Positions 26,611 to 32,786 of a DNA stretch of 32,964 nucleotides are shown piece by piece. The stretch's first letter is position 1, and each line of letters starts with the position of its first letter. The DNA comes from a virus. The stretch lies in the IMG/VR virus record IMGVR_UViG_3300042691_003980, positions 1 to 32,964 of that record. One strand, written 5' to 3'. The translations under genes were made by a program, and so were the position numbers. A model generated the notes under the pieces. That model did not search any database. It saw nothing but the letters and a program-made list of their open reading frames with translations, and was not told where the DNA came from.

Positions 26611-26981
26611 TTGATGTTCCTCAGTTTGCGCAGCTCGTTGGCCGCGTGCAGGTAGTAGTTGTGGTTGCCATCGGTAGAAGCATGCATGCCTTCTAATAGA
26701 TCGCAGCAGGCGTCCAGCTCTGACTTGCGCTCTTCTTCCAGTCGGTCATGGAAGGCATTGGCCACGCAGTCAACAAGCACTTGAGCAGACTCGGCAGCAT
26801 CGCCTTCAAAAACCAGCTCAGGGCCGTTGAAGTCAAACTTGCCAACCTGCTGGCCATCCCGATGAAAGGTGAGGTTGTAATTGGGCTTGAAGCTGGCAAA
26901 ACTCAAGTGCATGTCGCTGGGCACAGCAAGATTGGTCTCATGCCACCCAGCCATTTTGGGGAGATCTTCAAAGTCTTCCAT
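26607..26981 (-). CDS. Early protein of unknown function
   Basis: 124 residues from ATG 26981 (a longer open frame reaches 27062 but overlaps the 55-residue membrane protein in another frame). It has an acidic N-terminus (MEDFEDLPKMAGWHETN), a strand-rich centre (DMHLSFASFKPNYNLTFHRD; KFDFNGPELVFEGD), then helices (QVLVDCVANAFHDRLEEERK; LDACCDLLEGMHAS; YYLHAANELRKLRNIK). No named family is recognised. It starts at TGATG with the upstream stop and ends in ATGA with the nuclease gene, which implies matched synthesis with the nuclease. The CC pair near residue 87 might bind metal, but this is weak. Confidence 0.7.
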   Translation of the reverse strand: MEDFEDLPKMAGWHETNLAVPSDMHLSFASFKPNYNLTFHRDGQQVGKFDFNGPELVFEGDAAESAQVLVDCVANAFHDRLEEERKSELDACCDLLEGMHASTDGNHNYYLHAANELRKLRNIK

Positions 26982-27148
26982 CAGAACCACCCAAACCAAA
27001 CGCCAGTGCCGTGAATCCAAGCGATGGGGAACAGGATAGCCCCAGCGATCAGGAAGCCCCACGCTGCCGTTTTAAGACATATAGCGATGTGCGTGATCCA
27101 TGCGGCCACAACCCACACGACTAAAATTTTTGCAAGTAAATCATCCAT
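26981..27148 (-). CDS. 55-residue two-segment membrane protein
   Basis: A short gene below the usual length cut-off. The product begins MDDLLAKILVVWVVAAWITH, with a first hydrophobic helix, then ICLKTAAWGFLIAGAILFPI as a second, ending in WIHGTGVWFGWF. The start shares TAATG with the upstream stop (27148) and its TGA shares TGATG with the downstream start (26981), so both junctions are coupled. It is rich in Trp. Small inner-membrane proteins in early phage operons often act in superinfection exclusion or host takeover; that role here is inference. Confidence 0.75.
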   Translation of the reverse strand: MDDLLAKILVVWVVAAWITHIAICLKTAAWGFLIAGAILFPIAWIHGTGVWFGWF

Positions 27149-27528
27149 TACGCAATCCTCATAAGTTCGACGACCTGCTTAGGCCTGTTGATCGTCGTGG
27201 TTACTGAACCTTTTTTCCACATCTTGTGTGCAGCAGACGTGGCCGATGCTTGCACATCGAGAGCGTCATATTTGCCAAAAGGAATATCGACAACGTCACC
27301 AACCATCATTGGGTTGAGATGGGTGCGGACGTAGGTCGATCGCTCGCCATGTGGGTGCTTTCGGACCCCACTGCGCACAATAGGCTCTTTGACGGCTAGG
27401 AGGCCGTGTTTGTTGCCAATAGGGTCAATGATCGCGTAAGAGCATTTCATGCCCTCCAGCAGCGCTATAGCGCGTTTGAGCGCCACTTCTTGGATCTGTG
27501 ACATCTGTAAAACTGATTGCTGGCTCAT
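27148..27528 (-). CDS. Conserved early phage protein, unknown
   Basis: 126 residues: a helical N-terminus (MSQIQEVALKRAIALLEGMK), then CSYAIIDPIGNKHGLLAVKE, HPHGERSTYVRTHLNPMMVG, VVDIPFGKYDALDVQASATS and a C-terminal GSVTTTINRPKQVVELMRIA. The pattern recalls a family common in early regions of freshwater phages, without known function. The alternation of a helix with a strand-rich basic part, and the S-x-T-T...I-N-R segment, suggests nucleic-acid binding, but this is weak. ATG 27528 has GGAG 7 nt upstream and overlaps the upstream stop as ATGA; the ATG at 27540 is inside the upstream gene and lacks a site. Confidence 0.7.
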   Translation of the reverse strand: MSQQSVLQMSQIQEVALKRAIALLEGMKCSYAIIDPIGNKHGLLAVKEPIVRSGVRKHPHGERSTYVRTHLNPMMVGDVVDIPFGKYDALDVQASATSAAHKMWKKGSVTTTINRPKQVVELMRIA

Positions 27529-27809
27529 ATTGCCCTCCAAACTCGTTGTGATCGTCCTGACTCTCCTGTGTGTTCCTTTTCGGTTGGCTCCGCATAGCCT
27601 GCTTTTTGCAGGTCAGGGAGCCGTCGCCAGATCTGGTCTGGACGCAGCCCAAGGCGGGCCGCGAGTTGCTCAAAAGTGCCATCGCCTTTTTTGAGTTCTT
27701 GGTAGATCTTTGAGCAAATGTTGGTGGCGAATTCATCGACGCGAAGTGCAGCCTTCTTTGAGCTGCTTGGATCTTCGAGTCGCGCCAACTTGCGTGGTTC
27801 GATGTGCAT
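27525..27809 (-). CDS. Winged-helix/HTH-like DNA-binding protein
   Basis: 94 residues from ATG 27809 (AAAGG upstream; earlier in-frame ATGs lie in the SSB-like gene). The centre reads GTFEQLAARLGLRPDQIWRR followed by LPDLQKAGYAEPTEKEHTGE, which is helix-turn-recognition-helix then the wing of a MarR/winged-helix fold; the ending SGRSQRVWRAI forms the last strand. The family is frequent in phage early regions. It may regulate early transcription, or participate in replication as a small DNA-binding protein. The N-terminal half is basic and helical (SSSKKAALRVDEFATNICSK). It is located between the SSB-like gene (16 nt gap) and an unknown gene (ATGA overlap). Confidence 0.75.
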   Translation of the reverse strand: MHIEPRKLARLEDPSSSKKAALRVDEFATNICSKIYQELKKGDGTFEQLAARLGLRPDQIWRRLPDLQKAGYAEPTEKEHTGESGRSQRVWRAI

Positions 27810-27825
27810 GCCAGTTGCCTTTAGG

Positions 27826-28485
27826 TCAGAACGGAATATCATCATCCATGTCATCAAAGCCCGAACCTGTGTTCGTGGGCTTTCTTACTGGCGTTTGCTC
27901 TTGGCCACCATTACGGCCACGCCATTCTGGTGAGCCTTGGATCTTTTCCTTCAAGCTATTGCCAAAGGTCTCAAACAATTCCATGTCAGGGTTTTCAATC
28001 ACAAACATGGCCAGCTTGTTGAAGCCTTCAGGCAGCCCAGCCTTTTTGATTGCAGCAGGCACAGGGTTGATCGACATGATGTTGGTGTACTCTTTGCCGT
28101 TGTTGCCCATGGACTTGGCCACGCTCAACATGCACCACGCGCCAAGCACGTTCTTCAACTCAAAGCCACGCAGCTCGTCGGCAGTGAAGTCACGGCCACG
28201 CCAAGCTTGCAGGTCCTTGCGCAGTGTGGCCTTCTCAGCCAACGACAAGGTGAAGTTCTTGCTGATTGACATTGGCTCGCCTTTGGCTGTCACCAGCGCT
28301 TTGCCACTGTCGTCTTCGCCGTGGACCTCAAACTGGATCATGACCTTTTGAAGGTGCTTGACCTGTCCTTGGTACTCGGACTTCTGTGTGCCCAGATCCA
28401 CAATACGGTAGCACCGTGCGAGGTGCATCCCTGCGGCTACTGGGGTAAAGCTTCCGCCGCCGCTGTCTTTCGCTGTCAAACTCAT
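27826..28485 (-). CDS. Single-stranded DNA-binding-like protein
   Basis: 219 residues. The N-terminus (AGMHLARCYRIVDLGTQKSE; GQVKHLQKVMIQFEVHGED) reads like strands of an OB fold, followed by RGFELKNVLGAWCMLSVAKS. The end, GSGFDDMDDDIPF, is almost identical to the acidic tip of bacterial SSB (DDDIPF), which recruits repair and replication proteins. This is strong evidence for an SSB-type role although the OB domain differs from bacterial SSB. The gene overlaps the upstream gene as ATGA and is separated from the HTH gene by 16 nt. It shares an operon with a PD-(D/E)XK nuclease, so recombination-dependent replication is a reasonable inference. Confidence 0.85.
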   Translation of the reverse strand: MSLTAKDSGGGSFTPVAAGMHLARCYRIVDLGTQKSEYQGQVKHLQKVMIQFEVHGEDDSGKALVTAKGEPMSISKNFTLSLAEKATLRKDLQAWRGRDFTADELRGFELKNVLGAWCMLSVAKSMGNNGKEYTNIMSINPVPAAIKKAGLPEGFNKLAMFVIENPDMELFETFGNSLKEKIQGSPEWRGRNGGQEQTPVRKPTNTGSGFDDMDDDIPF

Positions 28486-28658
28486 TTATCGCTCCTAGTT
28501 TCAGATTTAAAAATAGACGCCTTGGGCACGCCGCACTCCGTGCAAATCATCTCCCAATCGTCCTGTGTGGCAACGCCTGCGATCGCCCTGCGAAGGGCCT
28601 CCTCAAGCATTTGCACTCGTTCCAGCATGAGCTGGTGAAATTCGGCTTGGTCACCCAT
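28482..28658 (-). CDS. 58-residue protein with CxxC
   Basis: 58 residues: a helical first half (EFHQLMLERVQMLEEALRRA) and a second half QDDWEMICTECGVPKASIFK with a CTEC pair (C39, C42). ATG 28658 lies 1 nt after the stop of the 34-residue membrane gene; the longer frame to 28727 would overlap that gene. One CxxC could bind zinc in a dimer, or be redox active. The gene overlaps the SSB-like start as ATGA, so it is co-translated with it. No family is recognised. Confidence 0.68.
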   Translation of the reverse strand: MGDQAEFHQLMLERVQMLEEALRRAIAGVATQDDWEMICTECGVPKASIFKSETRSDK

Positions 28659-28659
28659 A

Positions 28660-28764
28660 TCAGTTCTTGGCCAAGTAGTAACCCAAAGCAACAAGCACAA
28701 TGACAAAAACACCGTGCCCTGCACCAAGCAAGAATCTAAGAATCGCTGTAAAAATATCTTTCAT
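28660..28764 (-). CDS. 34-residue membrane protein, first gene of leftward operon
   Basis: A tiny gene: MKDIFTAILRFLLGAGHGVF then VIVLVALGYYLAKN. It is a single hydrophobic helix with charged ends. The weak ribosome site CGAAAGCG precedes ATG 28764. The stop is 1 nt from the next start. Its place as first gene after the leftward promoter candidate, in a compact operon, argues that it is a real gene and not chance. Function unknown; small early phage membrane peptides commonly modify the host envelope. Confidence 0.65.
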   Translation of the reverse strand: MKDIFTAILRFLLGAGHGVFVIVLVALGYYLAKN

Positions 28765-28776
28765 AATTCGCTTTCG

Positions 28777-28809
28777 AGTTAAAGTTTCGCAACTGTATCA
28801 AATTTAACT
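28777..28809. promoter_or_regulatory. Candidate operator: 7-bp inverted repeat
   Basis: AGTTAAA (28777-28783) and TTTAACT (28803-28809) are perfect inverted copies separated by 19 nt. Their centre (28793) falls on the -10 box of the leftward promoter candidate. A dimeric repressor such as the adjacent HTH protein could bind here and block leftward transcription. Confidence 0.45.
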
Positions 28810-28820
28810 TGGAAGTACAA
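28792..28820 (-). promoter_or_regulatory. Candidate leftward early promoter
   Basis: On the minus strand TTGTAC (28820-28815), 17 nt, then TACAGT (28797-28792), preceded by TGA to give an extended -10 (TG-A-TACAGT). It would start transcription about 20 nt ahead of the 34-residue membrane gene. Confidence 0.5.
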
Positions 28821-28825
28821 CCCCC

Positions 28826-28853
28826 TTGCGCAAATATTTTTTTAATGTATGAT
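28826..28853 (+). promoter_or_regulatory. Candidate rightward early promoter
   Basis: TTGCGC (28826-28831), 16 nt, TATGAT (28848-28853; 5 of 6 match to the -10 consensus), 29 nt before the HTH gene start. The -35 overlaps the palindrome TTGCGCAA (28826-28833), another possible binding site. Confidence 0.55.
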
Positions 28854-28882
28854 GCGCTTAAACCAACACCGAAAGGAAATGC

Positions 28883-29092
28883 ATGACACTTGATGAATTT
28901 TTTGAAACAAAGCCACGAGGAGCGAAGCTGGCCATGGCCACTAAGCTAGGCGTGAGCAAGACGTGGTTGAGCCTCGTCATCTCAGGAAGGGCGCTCGCTA
29001 GTCCTGAGTTGAGTGGGGCCATCGAGCGCTACACCAGAGGTCAGGTGACGCGCAAAACATTACGGCCTGACATCTTTGGAGACCTAAAGTGA
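28883..29092 (+). CDS. Cro/YdaS-like helix-turn-helix regulator
   Basis: 69 residues. GAKLAMATKLGVSKTWLSLV followed by ISGRALASPELSGAIERYTR is a compact HTH of the Cro/YdaS type: helix 2 (KLAMATKLG), turn, recognition helix (SKTWLSLVISGR), then a helix and the terminal RKTLRPDIFGDL, which resembles the V/T-R-x-x-L-R-P-D-x-F end of YdaS-like proteins. It has a strong CCGAAAGGAAA ribosome site. As the first gene of the rightward operon next to a divergent promoter region it is the natural candidate for controlling the switch. No CI-type repressor with a cleavable C-terminal domain is seen in the window. It overlaps the next gene as GTGA. Confidence 0.82.
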   Translation: MTLDEFFETKPRGAKLAMATKLGVSKTWLSLVISGRALASPELSGAIERYTRGQVTRKTLRPDIFGDLK

Positions 29093-29751
29093 TTTGGTAC
29101 AAATTCCACCTTGGTGACTACATCACCCACACCACGCATCTTAGCGATGCAGAGGACTTGGCTTACCGCCGCCTGCTGGATTTGTACTACATGAGCGAGA
29201 CTGAAATCCCACTCAATACCGAATTGGTTGCACGCAAAATCCGCCTTGATTTGGACATAACCGAATCGGTTTTGGGTGAGTTTTTTGAAAAGACCGAAAA
29301 AGGCTATTTCAACCATCGTTGTGATGCTGAAATAGCACGTTACAACAAACAAGTCGAAAATAATCGATCCCTTGGGAAGCGAGGCGGCAGGCCGAAGAAA
29401 ACCGAATCGAAATCGAATCAAAACCGAAAGTTAACCCTAACAGAAGAAGAAAAAGAAATAAATACCATATCGTCGCAAGCGACAAAATCGCGATTTGATG
29501 ACTTTTGGGCTGTTTGGCCACCATCAAAACGAAAAGTCGCTAAATCGGCCTGTGAGGCGAAATGGAAGCGTCAAGCACTAGACCCCTTAGCCGACAAAAT
29601 TATCGCCTCTGTGACCCGTTTAAGGGCCTCTGAGCAGTGGTTATCGGGGTTTGATCCCGCCCCACTAACGTACCTGAACCAAAAACGGTGGGAAGACGAC
29701 TCAGAAACCAATTCGGTTAACGGTTCGGTTTTTGCTCGGAGGGTGATATGA
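29089..29751 (+). CDS. DUF1376 (YdaU-like) replication-region protein
   Basis: 220 residues with GTG start (GTGA overlap with the HTH stop). The N-terminal MIWYKFHLGDYITHTTHLSD, then AEDLAYRRLLDLYYMSETEI is diagnostic of DUF1376/YdaU, a winged-helix-like domain related to replication initiators. A basic linker follows (SLGKRGGRPKK). The C-terminal part (FDDFWAVWPPSKRKVAKSAC; TYLNQKRWEDD) is the helical domain found in replication proteins that load helicase or bind DnaC-like factors. It most likely helps start phage DNA replication. It is upstream of the primase zinc-finger and helicase genes. Confidence 0.85.
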   Translation: MIWYKFHLGDYITHTTHLSDAEDLAYRRLLDLYYMSETEIPLNTELVARKIRLDLDITESVLGEFFEKTEKGYFNHRCDAEIARYNKQVENNRSLGKRGGRPKKTESKSNQNRKLTLTEEEKEINTISSQATKSRFDDFWAVWPPSKRKVAKSACEAKWKRQALDPLADKIIASVTRLRASEQWLSGFDPAPLTYLNQKRWEDDSETNSVNGSVFARRVI

Positions 29752-30182
29752 CGCCTATCGAAAACCTGATCTCGCGTTTGGACAAAGTTAAAGGTCGTAA
29801 CGGTTCATGGACCGCCCGCTGCCCAGCTCACGCTGATAAGGGTCCTTCGCTGGCCTTGCGTGAAAACGAGGATGGCCGCATTTTGCTGCATTGCTTTGCT
29901 GGTTGTGAGACGGCTAACGTGTTGGGTGCGTTGGGCATGGACATGACCGACCTGTTCCCACCAGACAGCAAGCGCCGCGACTACCCAGTCGAAGGCAAGC
30001 CCAGTATGAAGCCCGCATTCTTTGCGAGCGACTTAATGCGCATTATTCATTTTGAGGCGCTGGTGGTTCAGATCGTGGCCTACGACATCGCCAACAACAA
30101 GATGCCAAACGAAGAGACCCGCGAGCGCATGCTTACGGCCTACCAAAGAATTGACGAAGCAGTGAGGTATGCAAATGTCTAA
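29748..30182 (+). CDS. Stand-alone primase zinc-finger (CHC2-type) protein
   Basis: 144 residues. The zinc site is CPAH (C25, H28) and HCFAGC (C49, C53), the phage variant of the CHC2 finger that recognises the primer start site on template DNA. The flanks NGSWTARCPAHADKGPSLAL and ADKGPSLALRENEDGRILLH match the usual order, as does GALGMDMTDLFPP after it. No TOPRIM catalytic domain is present: the rest (FFASDLMRIIHFEALVVQIV) is helical. So it may act as an accessory to a polymerase or to the adjacent helicase, or as a remnant. Strong GGAGG stands before ATG 29748; ATGA overlap with the DUF1376 stop. Confidence 0.85.
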   Translation: MTPIENLISRLDKVKGRNGSWTARCPAHADKGPSLALRENEDGRILLHCFAGCETANVLGALGMDMTDLFPPDSKRRDYPVEGKPSMKPAFFASDLMRIIHFEALVVQIVAYDIANNKMPNEETRERMLTAYQRIDEAVRYANV

Positions 30183-31185
30183 CGTAAGCGCAATTGAGCA
30201 AAGAGCACGCGCCCTTGATGAGGCCCGCAAAGTTCGTTTAGTGAAATCTCAGGACATCGACACCGAGAAGTACCTGAAGGCTCACGACGTGACCCACAAG
30301 GTGCACGAGGCATCGGTTTGGCTGGAAGAGTTGCAGCGTGACTTGGTGACGCCACCTGAGAGGGACATGAGCACCACGATGCCATGGGCAAAGACTCACT
30401 CTACGTTTAAGTACCGCCCCGGGGAGGTCACCCTGTACGCAGGCAGCAACGGCGGTGGCAAGTCGCTGGTGACTGGCCAAGTGGCCATGGGCCTGATCAA
30501 GCAAAAGCAAAAGGTCTGCATCGCCTCGTTTGAAATGAAGCCCAAGCGCACCCTGTACCGTATGCTGCGCCAGTTCGCTGGCGAGAACATCGACTTCCCA
30601 CGCTACACCGACAAGGCCACCTACATTGGCCGCTTGCTTGGCCGCTTCATTGACTACTCAGAGCAAGGCTTGTGGCTGTACGACCAACAGGGAACCACGT
30701 CAAGCCAACAGGTGATCGCCATGGCACGCTACTGCGCAATGGAGCTAGGCGTGCAGCATGTATTCATTGACAGCTTGATGAAGTGCGTGACAGGTGAGGA
30801 CGACTACAACGCGCAGAAAAGTTTTGTTGACGAGCTGACAGCGCTGGCGCGTGACCACAACATTCACATCCACTTGGTCCACCACATCCGCAAGCTCGGC
30901 AGCGAAGAGATTCAGCCTAGCAAGACGGACATCAAAGGGTCTGGCGCGATCGCTGATCAAGTGGACAACGTGCTGCTCATGTGGCGCAATAAGAAAAAAG
31001 AGCACGACATTCAGAATGGCCAGATCCCTGACCACAAAAAGCCAGACGCCTTGCTGATGTGTGAGAAGCAGCGCAACGGTGAAGCAGAGGAGTGGTACAG
31101 CCTGTGGTTCAACCGTGACAGCCAGCAGTTTGTGGACGAGAGCGGAGGTGTGCCAATGTCATTTGATGACAAGGGGGCATTTTGA
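30175..31185 (+). CDS. Replicative helicase, DnaB/T7 gp4-type RecA core
   Basis: 336 residues. Walker A is GSNGGGKS (90-97), the catalytic glutamate motif is ASFEM (E120), Walker B is VFIDSL (197-201), the next sensor-like motif is LVHHIRK (234-240), and an arginine-finger-like CEKQRNGE is at 296-303. This is a SF4 helicase that unwinds DNA 5-prime to 3-prime at the fork. The N-terminal ~80 residues are short and lack a primase domain, which is instead encoded separately just upstream. ATG 30175 is chosen because GAGG lies 7 nt before it; the ATG at 30169 would be only 1 nt from it. It overlaps the primase-like gene by 8 nt. Confidence 0.9.
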   Translation: MSNVSAIEQRARALDEARKVRLVKSQDIDTEKYLKAHDVTHKVHEASVWLEELQRDLVTPPERDMSTTMPWAKTHSTFKYRPGEVTLYAGSNGGGKSLVTGQVAMGLIKQKQKVCIASFEMKPKRTLYRMLRQFAGENIDFPRYTDKATYIGRLLGRFIDYSEQGLWLYDQQGTTSSQQVIAMARYCAMELGVQHVFIDSLMKCVTGEDDYNAQKSFVDELTALARDHNIHIHLVHHIRKLGSEEIQPSKTDIKGSGAIADQVDNVLLMWRNKKKEHDIQNGQIPDHKKPDALLMCEKQRNGEAEEWYSLWFNRDSQQFVDESGGVPMSFDDKGAF

Positions 31186-31425
31186 ATGGCGAAGGCGAAG
31201 GACCAGACGAGCATCGTCACCGTTGTCTCGTTCGGTGGGTCATCAAACGACGCATACAGGATCGCGATGCAGCGCACCGATGGCTCCACGGTCACACTGA
31301 CCACACTGGCCGTTATCACAAAGGCTGGAATGAGCTACATGAAGGCTCTCGACTTGAACAAGATGTTCGGGATCAATGGAGTAAAGGTAACCGAGGTAAC
31401 GAAGGAGAATGGAAATGAGCTTTGA
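31186..31425 (+). CDS. Short unknown protein
   Basis: 79 residues, directly after the helicase stop with AAGGGGGC upstream. The sequence (TSIVTVVSFGGSSNDAYRIA; TDGSTVTLTTLAVITKAGMS; NKMFGINGVKVTEVTKENGN) is strand-rich at the start and helical in the middle. A competing open frame at 31182-31418 encodes a His/Arg-rich sequence without hydrophobic pattern and is rejected. Function unknown. It overlaps the next gene by 11 nt. Confidence 0.6.
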   Translation: MAKAKDQTSIVTVVSFGGSSNDAYRIAMQRTDGSTVTLTTLAVITKAGMSYMKALDLNKMFGINGVKVTEVTKENGNEL

Positions 31426-31675
31426 GAAAAATATTTTTTCGCAGGGTCAAACCCTGTTCACGCAGGATGAATTCAACAAGGCGTTGACCGAGGCTAAGGC
31501 AGAGATCATGTCGGTTGCGATTCAGACCACTAAGCAGGCGATGTTCCTTGAGCGGAGGGCTTGCGCCCAAATGCTTCTTGACATGGCTGACATGGAAGAC
31601 GAGGGCGTTGCTTGCGCTGTCCTGCGTGATGCCGCCGCAAATATTATGAATCGCGTACCGTCGCAGAACCAATGA
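31415..31675 (+). CDS. Short helical protein, unknown
   Basis: 86 residues from ATG 31415: AGGAG ends 7 nt upstream, whereas the ATG at 31409 is too close to it. Largely helical: LFTQDEFNKALTEAKAEIMS, AIQTTKQAMFLERRACAQML, EGVACAVLRDAAANIMNRVP. No motif or membrane segment is visible. Position between the helicase and RusA genes and ATGA overlap with the latter suggest an accessory of DNA replication or recombination, by inference. Confidence 0.68.
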   Translation: MSFEKNIFSQGQTLFTQDEFNKALTEAKAEIMSVAIQTTKQAMFLERRACAQMLLDMADMEDEGVACAVLRDAAANIMNRVPSQNQ

Positions 31676-32073
31676 CTTTAGAAGAATTGCAAAAGCAGCT
31701 TGAGGACGTGATTAGCAAAAACGAAAATGCGATCACTCTCACGCTACCGTGGCCGCCAAGCGTAAACAAATACTGGCGCACGTTCCAAGGCCGCATGATC
31801 ATCAGCGCTGAGGGCAGGTCCTACCGTAAGGCGGTGGCCGACCAAGTGTTTATTCAAAGCGGTGCAAAGAACTACACAGGCAAGCTGCGTGTGCAGATCG
31901 AGGCGTTCAGGCCAGACAAGAGGCGGCGCGATCTTGACAACTTGCTGAAGGCGGTCCTTGATGGCTGCACTCACGCAGGTGTTTGGGAAGACGACAGCAA
32001 CATCGTTGACCTGCGAATTTATTGGGCCGACACAGTCGGTGGAATGTTAAAAGTGAAAGTGAGCGAAGTATGA
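31672..32073 (+). CDS. rusA: RusA-family Holliday junction resolvase
   Basis: 133 residues. It has the RusA core: LPWPPSVNKYWRTFQGRM at the N-terminus, then RRRDLDNLLKAVLDGCTHAG and VWEDDSNIVDLRIYWA. The three catalytic acids correspond to D87, D89 and D108, with the same 21-residue spacing as D70, D72, D91 of the E. coli enzyme. RusA cuts four-way DNA junctions made during recombination or fork collapse, here probably to prepare phage DNA for packaging. The first ~20 residues are an extra helix not in the minimal family. It overlaps both neighbours at ATGA. Confidence 0.92.
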   Translation: MTLEELQKQLEDVISKNENAITLTLPWPPSVNKYWRTFQGRMIISAEGRSYRKAVADQVFIQSGAKNYTGKLRVQIEAFRPDKRRRDLDNLLKAVLDGCTHAGVWEDDSNIVDLRIYWADTVGGMLKVKVSEV

Positions 32074-32276
32074 GCACAGCGTTAAAAGTGAAATGGTTTG
32101 AAGGTTCTAAAGGCAAGATCGGCATTGCAAAAGTGCAGAACGAGGACGGAAGTTATGAATTTCGCATCAGCTCGGTCGATGGGTTTTTAGAGCACATGGA
32201 CGTGCAGCAGATTGTGGCGTGGGGCGCACCCTTTCCCGACGCTGCTGGCTACCCATTGTTTGCGGAGGCGGCATGA
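32070..32276 (+). CDS. 68-residue protein, unknown
   Basis: Starts at ATG 32070 (ATGA overlap with rusA); a longer frame from 32022 overlaps rusA. The sequence begins with a basic strand segment (STALKVKWFEGSKGKIGIAK), then EDGSYEFRISSVDGFLEHMD and an acidic end. The strand-rich, single-domain layout is seen in small phage early proteins, but no name fits. Its TGA overlaps the next ATG. Confidence 0.65.
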   Translation: MSTALKVKWFEGSKGKIGIAKVQNEDGSYEFRISSVDGFLEHMDVQQIVAWGAPFPDAAGYPLFAEAA

Positions 32277-32449
32277 AAGACGATCCACAATTGGTTGACA
32301 TTTTTGCGATGGTTGCGATGTATTCTTTTTTAAGCACCGCTCCCAAACACGCACAGCCGCAAGAAATTGCATGGGCGGCTTACGACCAAGCGCAGGCCAT
32401 GATGAACGAGCGCAGATTACGCAACAGCGAAGGAGAGCTAGATGACTGA
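32273..32449 (+). CDS. 58-residue protein, unknown
   Basis: From ATG 32273 (ATGA overlap). The helical sequence MKDDPQLVDIFAMVAMYSFL, HAQPQEIAWAAYDQAQAMMN, ERRLRNSEGELDD has a hydrophobic patch but probably no true membrane span. It overlaps the next gene by 8 nt. No recognisable motif. Confidence 0.62.
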   Translation: MKDDPQLVDIFAMVAMYSFLSTAPKHAQPQEIAWAAYDQAQAMMNERRLRNSEGELDD

Positions 32450-32786
32450 AAAACTGATTGACCCACAAGCCGCAGTCGATTTCATGATTGCAAAGTCCAA
32501 GGTGTACGCACAGGCGGAGGCCAACAAGGTGTACATGGAAGAGCTGCGCAAGACCATCAAGGCCGAGCAAATGATCGAGGCCGAGAACATGGGCCATAAG
32601 ACCGCTGCCATGCAAGAGCGCGAGGCGTATGCGTCGACCAAGTACAAGGATCACCTGCGTGCCCTTCAAGAGGCCGTGTCGGTACGCGAGGAGTTGCGCT
32701 GGATGCTTATCGCTGCACAGGCCCGCATCGAGGTGTGGCGCTCCCAAGAGGCTAGCAACAGAGCAGAGGGGAAGGCAACAATATGA
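32442..32786 (+). CDS. Helical conserved phage protein, unknown
   Basis: 114 residues, strongly helical and charged: DPQAAVDFMIAKSKVYAQAE, ELRKTIKAEQMIEAENMGHK, EREAYASTKYKDHLRALQEA, EELRWMLIAAQARIEVWRSQ. I recognise this pattern (helical protein with the Y-x-x-H-L-x-x-L-x-x-A-V segment) as recurrent in phage early/middle operons next to recombination genes; the function is unknown. AGGAG precedes ATG 32442, and the end overlaps the next ATG by 4 nt. A coiled-coil scaffold or DNA-binding helper is possible. Confidence 0.72.
   Translation: MTEKLIDPQAAVDFMIAKSKVYAQAEANKVYMEELRKTIKAEQMIEAENMGHKTAAMQEREAYASTKYKDHLRALQEAVSVREELRWMLIAAQARIEVWRSQEASNRAEGKATI

Noticed and set aside
26982-27062. N-terminal extension of the 124-residue early protein
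   Set aside because: The extra codons lie over the 55-residue membrane gene, and the ATG at 26981 forms a TGATG junction with its stop.
31182-31418. Alternative frame after the helicase
   Set aside because: The His/Arg/Gly-rich product lacks any fold-like pattern; the frame at 31186 has a better ribosome site and a plausible domain.
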